Shown here: piece after piece, positions 58,260 through 64,000 of the stretch
Layout of the letters: each line of letters starts with the position of its first letter
Numbering within the stretch: the stretch's first letter is position 1
Assembly (NCBI GenBank): GCA_001603145.1
Contig: LVBI01000021.1
Coordinates: forward strand, 1 to 64,000
Direction: 5' to 3'
Length of the DNA stretch: 64,000 nt
Origin: Spirochaetales bacterium Spiro_07
Lineage (GTDB): Bacteria > Spirochaetota > Spirochaetia > Treponematales > Treponemataceae
Position numbers and translations under genes: made by a program
The notes under the pieces: generated by a model
What the model saw: the letters and a program-made list of their open reading frames with translations, nothing else
Told to the model about the DNA's origin: nothing
Database searches by the model: none

Positions 58260-58687
58260 AAGCGTTTAAATTTTCTTTGCAGAAGATTCTTGACTTGAGA
58301 CTGTTTGCCGAAGAGCAGGCTAAGCTTGCCCTGGCGGCAGCTATTGCCGAATCAGACAGAATCAAGAATTCTCTGAAGGAAATTGCGCAGAGCAGGGTAG
58401 AAGCAAACCACGAACGTTCTGTTTGCACTGATATTACCGGTCACATTGCGATTGAAAACTACATAAACAGGCTTGATATACGCAAAGAAGAGCTGCTCGA
58501 AGAGCTTGCGTCTGCCGAGCTTGTGGTAGAAGAAAAGCGCGCCGCCTATAACGAAGCGATGAAGCAGCGCAAAGTTTTGTCTAACCTCAAAGACAAGAAA
58601 TTCGCCGAATACAAGAAACAATACAACAAGGCAGCTGAAATCGAGCTTGACGACATGAACCAAGCCCGTTACCAGCCAGCTGAATAA
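58256..58687 (+). CDS. fliJ: flagellar export chaperone/stalk FliJ
   Basis: 143 residues, nearly all coiled coil (FSLQKILDLRLFAEEQAKLA, MKQRKVLSNLKDKKFAEYKK). GTG start at 58256 inside the end of fliI. FliJ forms the stalk of the FliI ring. Last gene of the operon in this window; fliK and others do not follow. Confidence 0.88.
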   Translation: MKAFKFSLQKILDLRLFAEEQAKLALAAAIAESDRIKNSLKEIAQSRVEANHERSVCTDITGHIAIENYINRLDIRKEELLEELASAELVVEEKRAAYNEAMKQRKVLSNLKDKKFAEYKKQYNKAAEIELDDMNQARYQPAE

Positions 58688-58730
58688 AAGCTTATTTGGA
58701 AAAGAAACCCCGCTTCCGAAGTAGAGGGGG

Positions 58731-58797
58731 CTTTTCGCAACAGCTTTATCTACGTTAAAAGCCCAATCCGCGAAAAGTGCCGCTTTTGCCTTGCAAA
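58731..58797 (+). repeat. CTTTTCGC hairpin unit, dispersed copy
   Basis: CTTTTCGC...ATCTACGTT...GCGAAAAG followed by TTTTGC/GCAAAA arms, the same order as in the tandem units at 50841-51622 but with different loop bases (CTT). Confidence 0.7.
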
Positions 58798-58839
58798 ACC
58801 GGCAGCCTATGTATAAAACACCTATTCGTAGATAAATCT

Positions 58840-58872
58840 GGGGTGCTTAGGGGCTTTGCCCCTAAGCACCCC
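58840..58872. terminator. 15-bp perfect hairpin between convergent fliJ and kinase gene
   Basis: GGGGTGCTTAGGGGC pairs base for base with GCCCCTAAGCACCCC around TTT. There is no T-run on either side, so this may act by stability or as a rho barrier. Confidence 0.6.
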
Positions 58873-58909
58873 GGCGTTTGAATAAAACCTCAGTGCTGTA
58901 TACAAGTAT

Positions 58910-60568
58910 TTAGTATTTGAACTCGCTGCCGCCGATGAATTCGCGGAGCAAAGACTGCGGCGGAACAAAGTTCGACGGAATTGGCGAGAAGTGCGTCAAG
59001 AATTTCAAAAGCCTGGAAGCTTCTGAATATTCTTTTTGAAGCGGCGTTACGCACCTCAAGAGCGGCTCTGCATAGACGCGCAATACTGCAAGCTCATAAT
59101 CAAGCGCGGTGTTAATCATTATGTCCGCGTTATTCTGGAACGGAAAAATGTGAAGCCGTTCGCCTTTCTGCACATTCGGCCACATTGCGATTGTATCTGA
59201 AGCAGATTTGCCCCTAAACTGCGAATCGCGCACGATGCGGCGGATAAGCCTGTTGTCGCTTGTAGAGATTCGGGTCAGATCATCAAGGTTAAGCTGCGTC
59301 AAAGCCGAAACGTAAATCTTAAACTTAAGAGACGGGTCGATAAGCGGCGTAAGCTTGTCGTTCAAGGCGTGTATGCCTTCAAGAATGAGAATATCGTTCT
59401 TTTCAAGGCGCATCTTTTTGCCGGTGTAGCGTCTTGCGCCTGCAACAAAGTCGTAAGTCGGCACGTCAATCTCATCGCCGTTGAAAAGCAGCACAAGATT
59501 TTCGTTCAGCAAGGCTACATCGAGCGCTTCAAGACATTCATAGTCGTAATTTCCGTTTTCGTCTTTCGGCGTGTTCTCTCTGCCAACATAATAATTGTCT
59601 ATGCTGATAACGCGCGGCGTATAGCCGTTGACCTGAAGCTGCTGCGCAAGTTTCTTTGAAGATGTTGTCTTGCCAGAGCTTGAAGGGCCGGCGATGAGCA
59701 CAACCTTTACGTTGCCTCTTTTCTGAATCGCGTCGGCGGCATCAGCAAAGCATTTGTTCTGCAAAGTTTCAGTTATGTTGATAAAGTCTTTGAACGAACG
59801 TTCTTTGACAAACTGATTCAGTTCAGGCGCGGCCGTTACGCCGATGCGCTTGCCCCAGTCTTTGTAACGCTTATAGACGTTAAAAAGCTTCGGGTTGCCT
59901 GTGTCGTCATCAAGCTTGCCCGGCGTGTTTGACGGCGGAAACCGCAACAAGAAACCGTCTTCATAAAGCGTAAGGTCAAAATTTGTCAGGCGGCCAGTGC
60001 GGTGAAGCAACGGCAAATAATAGATGTCAGAAAAACCTGTAAGGTTGTTCATCAAAAGGCGCGGCGGACAGTTAAAGTCAAGCGAACGCCTTGTCTGCTC
60101 AAGGTTCAGGTCTTCAAGAATCTTAAGCGCTTCTTCGTAAGAAACGGCAGTCTGCGTAATTTCAAGATTTTTCTCAACAAGCAGGTGCATTTGCGCCTTA
60201 AGCTGAGAAATCTCAAAAAGCGTTATAGGCTTGTCGCCGTCAAGCGTGTAATAGTAGCCGTGGCCGAGGCTGTGGCCTACGATAAGCCGCTTGTCTGGAA
60301 AGAGCGTGTGCGCTGAAGCCGCAAGAACAAAGCAGAGCGTTCTGCGGTAAATCGTAGCACCTTCAGCTGAATTTGCCAGCACAGCTTCAATTGAAGCGTT
60401 ATAGTCAATAGAATATGTCAGCGAACAAACTTCATTATTGATGCGCACTGCGGCAATGTCGGCAGCAGAAACATTCTCTGCTTCTGCAATTTTGTCCAAG
60501 AAGTCTTTCGGCTGCATTCCCGGACGGACGCTAATGGTCGATGAATTTGAAAAAGTTAAAGTTATCAT
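58910..60568 (-). CDS. nucleoside kinase-like protein with TGS and ThrRS-editing-like domains
   Basis: 552 residues. Residues 1-60: TGS domain (ITLTFSNSSTISVRPGMQPK). About 60-240: a domain like the second N-terminal domain of threonyl-tRNA synthetase, including the HSLGHGYYYTLDGD metal-type segment. About 280-550: uridine kinase/phosphoribulokinase fold with P-loop LIAGPSSSGKTTSSKKLA and VISIDNYYVGRENTPKDENG. The same three-part protein is known in other bacteria, where it is usually annotated as nucleoside kinase; the physiological substrate is not shown here. The ATG at 60568 follows a -10 box (TATACT) by 7 bases, so it may also be leaderless. Confidence 0.9.
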   Translation of the reverse strand: MITLTFSNSSTISVRPGMQPKDFLDKIAEAENVSAADIAAVRINNEVCSLTYSIDYNASIEAVLANSAEGATIYRRTLCFVLAASAHTLFPDKRLIVGHSLGHGYYYTLDGDKPITLFEISQLKAQMHLLVEKNLEITQTAVSYEEALKILEDLNLEQTRRSLDFNCPPRLLMNNLTGFSDIYYLPLLHRTGRLTNFDLTLYEDGFLLRFPPSNTPGKLDDDTGNPKLFNVYKRYKDWGKRIGVTAAPELNQFVKERSFKDFINITETLQNKCFADAADAIQKRGNVKVVLIAGPSSSGKTTSSKKLAQQLQVNGYTPRVISIDNYYVGRENTPKDENGNYDYECLEALDVALLNENLVLLFNGDEIDVPTYDFVAGARRYTGKKMRLEKNDILILEGIHALNDKLTPLIDPSLKFKIYVSALTQLNLDDLTRISTSDNRLIRRIVRDSQFRGKSASDTIAMWPNVQKGERLHIFPFQNNADIMINTALDYELAVLRVYAEPLLRCVTPLQKEYSEASRLLKFLTHFSPIPSNFVPPQSLLREFIGGSEFKY

Positions 60569-60575
60569 GTATGAT

Positions 60576-60581
60576 AGTATA
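60576..60581 (-). promoter_or_regulatory. -10 box before kinase-like gene
   Basis: Minus strand TATACT, 7 bases before the ATG at 60568, with GAGACA at a 17-base spacing as a weak -35. Fits the leaderless layout but is weaker than others. Confidence 0.4.
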
Positions 60582-60653
60582 TCTCAAATTTGTCAAGTTG
60601 TCTCTAAATTTCTTATAAGAGTGACTTTTGAATATGATTAAGCAAATATGTTT

Positions 60654-60766
60654 CAAAAAATAGTGCTTCATTCCCGTCGGAAATCCGCGCTTCGACCACA
60701 AGATGTTCGCTACGCTCTCAATTGTGGTCAGCACGGCTTCCCGGCTCCATTACGCACTATTTTTTG
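60654..60766 (-). repeat. 113-base palindromic element, copy 2, with 13-bp terminal inverted repeats
   Basis: CAAAAAATAGTGC (60654-60666) and GCACTATTTTTTG (60754-60766) are exact inverted repeats. The interior matches 15398-15496 in reverse orientation (GACCACAA..., GTGGTCAGCACGGCTTCCCG). Non-coding; no transposase near. MITE-like. Confidence 0.8.
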
Positions 60767-60856
60767 AGCGTATGGACATAATAAAAAATTATGCTTGTAA
60801 GTTTCGCTGTGCGAGCTTATACTTTTAGCAGAATCATAATGTTTTGGGGAGACGAT

Positions 60857-61891
60857 ATGAAAAAATTGAAATTGTTTATAGGTATTCTTTTATGTGGCAG
60901 TATATTCCTTTTTGCTGAAAAAGAAGCTAAATCTGATAGTAACTTTAAAATTTCGCAGAAGCTTACCACCGGCATAAACTTTGTTTATGTTGAAGGCGGC
61001 ACTTTTACTATGGGAAGCATTGATGGCGAAGCCCTGGATCCCCTCAATTATGATTATGAAAAGCCTCTTCATGATGTTACTGTGGATTCTTTTAATATGC
61101 TCAGCACCGAAGTTACCCAGGGACTTTTTGAAGCTGTTATGGGCTATAACGGTTCTTACTATACCGGCGGATCACAAGGATGGAAAAATCATCCTAATCC
61201 TGCTTATAGTGTAGAGATTAAATACAATAAGGCTTATTACAAAGGTCTGTCAAAACCTGTAGAGTGTGTCACTTGGTACGAGGCTGTAGTATTTTGTAAT
61301 AGATGGAGCGTACTGGAAGGACTAACTCCCTGTTATTCTTTAAACGGAAGTGTAAATCCTGATGACTGGGGAACGTATGAATTGAATGTTCCTGGTAATT
61401 CTATGTTAGGTACAACATGGGACATCATAGAATGTAACTGGGAAGCAGATGGTTTTCGTTTGCCGACAGAGGCTGAATGGGAATATGCTGCCAGAGGTGG
61501 AAAGTATAAAAATCCCTACAAATATTCTGGAAGCAACAAAATTTCCGAAGTAGCATGGTATAGATGGAATTCGTCGAATCAAACTCACAAGGTTGCCGCA
61601 AAAAAGCCAAATGCACTTGGTATATATGATATGACTGGCAATGTATGTGAATGGTGCTGGGATTGGGATTATTATGGAAATCCATATCCAGAAACTCCTC
61701 AGAATAATCCGACTGGTCCTGAAAAAGGACCTTATCGTATTAGACGTGGAGGAGATTATGGAGACTATTTTTTGTGTAAAGTTAGTGCCAGAAACTGCTG
61801 GCTTCCATTTCATGGATCTTGCGGTTTAGGATTCCGGGTTGTATCCCGCTACGGAAACTTCACCGAAGGCACTCCGGTGATTAGAAGGTAA
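60857..61891 (+). CDS. exported FGE-sulfatase-domain protein (SUMF1 fold)
   Basis: 344 residues with a signal peptide (LFIGILLCGSIFLFAE). The formylglycine-generating-enzyme fold is recognised by VEGGTFTMGS, STEVTQGLFEAVMGYN, PVECVTWYEAVVFCNRW, GFRLPTEAEWEYAARGG, GIYDMTGNVCEWCWDWDYYG and RIRRGGDYGDYFLC...LGFRVV. The copper-binding cysteine pair of true FGE (C-x4-C before the end) is not kept as such (CKVSARNC), so it is probably a relative used for binding or another reaction. A/T-rich codon use differs from neighbours. GGGGAGA lies before the ATG. The next gene starts 7 bases after the stop. Confidence 0.85.
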   Translation: MKKLKLFIGILLCGSIFLFAEKEAKSDSNFKISQKLTTGINFVYVEGGTFTMGSIDGEALDPLNYDYEKPLHDVTVDSFNMLSTEVTQGLFEAVMGYNGSYYTGGSQGWKNHPNPAYSVEIKYNKAYYKGLSKPVECVTWYEAVVFCNRWSVLEGLTPCYSLNGSVNPDDWGTYELNVPGNSMLGTTWDIIECNWEADGFRLPTEAEWEYAARGGKYKNPYKYSGSNKISEVAWYRWNSSNQTHKVAAKKPNALGIYDMTGNVCEWCWDWDYYGNPYPETPQNNPTGPEKGPYRIRRGGDYGDYFLCKVSARNCWLPFHGSCGLGFRVVSRYGNFTEGTPVIRR

Positions 61892-61898
61892 AAAAAGC

Positions 61899-63398
61899 TT
61901 GTCAGACTCAAAATCTAATATTTTCCACCTTGTTAAGAAAATCAAATTTGCATTGTTGATATGCTTTATTAGCGTTCTCATTTTTTCTTGCGCGCGGCCA
62001 CGGCAGCTGGTCTTTTTGAGCGACAGGCATGGGCTTTCGTTTGATGTGGTGCTCCATGCAGAGGCTGCGCTAAAAGGCTGCGATACGCTTGTTCTTTTTG
62101 ACCAGCACAACGACGTAAGTTCTTTTGATGCTGAAATTACGAGCTTCAATTGGGTCGGTCGGTTTATAGAATGCGGCGCAATCAAAAAAGTTTACTGGGT
62201 TCCGTCTTATAAGCTTGACGATTTGGCGAAGCGCGCAAATCAACAATATATACAGAAAAATCTTTCTGAACTTGAAAAACTTGACGGCGCGCGCGCGGAG
62301 CGCATTTTCAGCGCGTTTTATGTGTGCGGCCTTGATGAGCTTAAAAAGCTTGACCTCGGCAAAGTGATTGTCACCTTTGATTTTGACGTGCTCTGCAAGG
62401 CGCAAGAGCCAGCCGCTTTTATAGCCGAAGCGACCGCATGGATTGAAGCGCAGAATTGCAAGCTTTTGACGCTCGCGTTTTCTTCGGCTTATCAAAATGA
62501 GCCGGCGGAAAGCTTGAACTGGCTTGAAACTTTTGTACGCGGCTACGGCAAAAAAGCAGACTGGCTTATAAGCTGCGGCAGCTTTGGCGAAAAGCCCGAA
62601 AGCAATGAAGAAAACGAAAAGTGGAAGCTCTGGCAAAAAAAGCCCGAAATTTTCAGCAGCTTTGAAGCAGGCTTTTATAGCGGTGCATATTTTTGGCTGA
62701 ATATTCCGCCCGCGCTTCAAGATGAGCTTTTAAAAAAGCGCGTAAAGCCGTATAACCAAGATGATTCAACAACAGCCGCCGTATTAAAAGCGTGGCAAAA
62801 CACTGAATACCGTGCGTTCCGCGAAAAATATGCTGCTAAATTGCAGCAATACAAAGAAATAGCCAAAGACGCTCTTTTGCGCTCGCTTGACGGCGAGATT
62901 TTTCCGCCAGTTTATAGCAGCTACGATTTATCGGCGAAAAACTCCGTGGGCGTTGTGGTGCGCTTCAGAACATTGACAAATGACCGCGGCTGCTTTGCCT
63001 TGTATTGCGGCATCGACAACATCGAGGGCGCAATCAGGCATTGCGCATACGAAGCCGCCATAGACCCGCGCTATCCGCATATCGAAAAAGCGGAGCTTGA
63101 CGAGCTTTATGTGAACATCAGTATTTTTTCGGACTGGCAAAAAATGAGCGGCGCGCTTGATTTTGTGCCGGGCTTTGATTCGCTGATTATGGACAATGGC
63201 GATGCCGCAACTCAGGATTTGCAGCGCACTCTGCTGCAAGCGTCTGTCGCAACAGAGCGCGGCTACAGCCAAACCGCCTTTTTGCGCCGCCTCTGCCGCA
63301 AAGCCTGCCTGCCAGAAACCGCCTGGAAAGACGCGCCACAAGCCTTAGAGTTCTACAAATCCCCGACGCTTACGTATACATCCAAAGTCTTGGACTAA
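61899..63398 (+). CDS. lipoprotein: arginase/UPF0489-like domain fused to AMMECR1 domain
   Basis: 499 residues from a TTG start. Lipoprotein signal (LLICFISVLIFSCARP, Cys near residue 31). Residues about 38-290: VFLSDRHGLSFDVVLHAEAA, TLVLFDQHNDVSSFDAEITS, NWVGRFIECGAIKKVYWVPS and KVIVTFDFDVLCKAQ; the D-Q-H-N-D and F-D-F-D pairs are like the metal sites of UPF0489/ureohydrolase folds. Residues about 335-495: an AMMECR1 domain (VGVVVRFRTLTNDRGCFALY, RHCAYEAAIDPRYPHI, ELDELYVNISIFSDW). Position immediately after the FGE-fold gene suggests an operon. Function is unknown. The start could be another TTG, but the signal peptide needs one close to this. Confidence 0.75.
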   Translation: MSDSKSNIFHLVKKIKFALLICFISVLIFSCARPRQLVFLSDRHGLSFDVVLHAEAALKGCDTLVLFDQHNDVSSFDAEITSFNWVGRFIECGAIKKVYWVPSYKLDDLAKRANQQYIQKNLSELEKLDGARAERIFSAFYVCGLDELKKLDLGKVIVTFDFDVLCKAQEPAAFIAEATAWIEAQNCKLLTLAFSSAYQNEPAESLNWLETFVRGYGKKADWLISCGSFGEKPESNEENEKWKLWQKKPEIFSSFEAGFYSGAYFWLNIPPALQDELLKKRVKPYNQDDSTTAAVLKAWQNTEYRAFREKYAAKLQQYKEIAKDALLRSLDGEIFPPVYSSYDLSAKNSVGVVVRFRTLTNDRGCFALYCGIDNIEGAIRHCAYEAAIDPRYPHIEKAELDELYVNISIFSDWQKMSGALDFVPGFDSLIMDNGDAATQDLQRTLLQASVATERGYSQTAFLRRLCRKACLPETAWKDAPQALEFYKSPTLTYTSKVLD

Positions 63399-63419
63399 TG
63401 CGCTATTAGATGCTAGAAT
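63390..63419 (+). promoter_or_regulatory. cdd promoter, leaderless type
   Basis: TTGGAC, 18 bases, TAGAAT with a TGC extension, then 6 bases to the ATG at 63426. It overlaps the end of the preceding gene. Confidence 0.55.
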
Positions 63420-63425
63420 AGACGC

Positions 63426-63848
63426 ATGACAAATAACCAGAAAAATGAACTTATTGAAACAGCTATAAAGATGATGGCCGCTTCTTATGCGCCTTATTCG
63501 CATTTTCATGTTGGGGCGGCGCTGCTTGCAAAAGACGGCACTGTGTTTACAGGCTGCAACATCGAGAATGCGGCTTATGGCCCGAGCAACTGTGCCGAGC
63601 GCACGGCGATTTTCAAAGCCGTTAGTGAAGGTGTGCGCTCGTTTGAGGCAATAGCCATTGCAGGCGGTGCTGAAAACGAAAAAGGCGAGCCTGTTATAAA
63701 GGATTTCTGCCCGCCTTGCGGTGTGTGCCGTCAGGTTATGTCTGAATTCTGCGGAAAAGACTTCAAAATCATTTTGACAGACGGAAATGGCGGAATAAAA
63801 GAGTTCACGCTTGCAGAGCTGCTGCCTGAAAGCTTCAATTTAATCTGA
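63426..63848 (+). CDS. cdd: cytidine deaminase
   Basis: 140 residues, homotetramer type. Zinc site: CNIENAAYGPSNCAERTAIF with the catalytic C-A-E, and PPCGVCRQVMSEFC with P-C-x-x-C. Deaminates cytidine and deoxycytidine to uridine in pyrimidine salvage. ATG at 63426 is set by a leaderless-type promoter 6 bases upstream. Confidence 0.96.
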   Translation: MTNNQKNELIETAIKMMAASYAPYSHFHVGAALLAKDGTVFTGCNIENAAYGPSNCAERTAIFKAVSEGVRSFEAIAIAGGAENEKGEPVIKDFCPPCGVCRQVMSEFCGKDFKIILTDGNGGIKEFTLAELLPESFNLI

Positions 63849-63887
63849 ATTAGACCGAATCTTTCAGCTGAAAAAAACTGCCGTAAA

Positions 63888-64000
63888 ATGAACGTAACGA
63901 TAATCACGCCGCCATTAGTGCAATTGAATTCTCCGTACCCGTCGGGTGCATATCTTTCGGCTTTTTTTAAAGAAAGCGGGCACAATGTGGCGTGGCTTGA
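63888..64000 (+). CDS. start of a B12-binding/radical SAM protein, truncated by window end
   Basis: The first 37 residues are visible: VTIITPPLVQLNSPYPSGAY then LSAFFKESGHNVAWL. This P-P-x-x-Q-x-N-x-P-Y-P-S pattern is the N-terminal B12-binding segment of a large class of radical SAM enzymes. The radical SAM Cys motif would lie beyond the window, so the reaction cannot be named. Confidence 0.75.
   Translation, partial: MNVTIITPPLVQLNSPYPSGAYLSAFFKESGHNVAWL

Noticed and set aside
60654-60766. Insertion sequence
   Set aside because: Only 113 bases long with no transposase frame; treated as a MITE-like repeat instead.

Overview
The window reads as chromosome from a spirochaete, most probably a Treponema. 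Two adjacent FlaA-type periplasmic filament sheath proteins lie beside a class II fructose-bisphosphate aldolase. A single long plus-strand run goes mraZ, rsmH, ftsL, murF, ftsW, ftsQ, ftsA, ftsZ, xer, TPR lipoprotein, dprA, topA, xer, hslVU, flgB, flgC, fliE, fliF, fliG, fliH, fliI, fliJ, an order I recall from other treponemes. There are many lipoproteins, two chemoreceptors, a BspA-like leucine-rich repeat protein and a formylglycine-enzyme-fold protein. I see no rRNA, tRNA, CRISPR array, transposase, phage module or plasmid origin.

Layout. 1-445: gene-free, with hairpin repeats. 446-9767: housekeeping and envelope genes (yhbY, a YihY-cyclic-nucleotide-domain fusion, mazG, lipoprotein, PAP2 phosphatase, LRR protein, an FtsH-like ATPase without protease). 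9891-15050: copper P-type ATPase, a small cysteine-motif protein and a chemoreceptor. 15646-23379: lysine-pathway pair lysC-dapB, a GH3 lipoprotein, an rRNA m5C methyltransferase, a GAF/HD-GYP protein, a Mbeg1-like hydrolase and a membrane protein. 23626-26051: infC-rpmI-rplT followed by zapB-like, zapA and a YaiI protein. 26202-33661: second chemoreceptor, metallo-hydrolase with pentapeptide protein, zinc-ribbon protein with murI, fba and two flaA genes. 34644-50597: division/wall cluster, DNA topology and recombination genes, HslVU. 50598-51739: a 1.1-kb repeat-filled gap. 51740-58687: flagellar basal-body and export operon. 58910-64000: uridine-kinase-like protein, FGE-fold protein, an AMMECR1-fusion lipoprotein, cdd and the start of a B12/radical-SAM gene.

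Working together: mraZ-ftsZ builds the septum and its peptidoglycan, with murI supplying D-glutamate and lysC/dapB leading to diaminopimelate or lysine. The flg/fli operon builds the basal body and export ATPase, flaA coats the periplasmic filament, and the two MCPs feed the motor. CopA and its C-terminal metal domain handle copper.

Most notable points: (1) a perfect internal Shine-Dalgarno and ATG inside copA that could make a free CopZ-like chaperone; (2) a lipoprotein joining an arginase/UPF0489-like domain to AMMECR1; (3) a recurring promoter layout in which the -10 box ends 6-7 bases before ATG, predicting leaderless mRNAs for about ten genes; (4) several hairpin repeat families with compensatory base changes, including one with a GAAA tetraloop; (5) a sigma-28-like promoter before flgB and a four-box MraZ operator at mraZ. 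Calls rest on reading the sequence; no database search was run.
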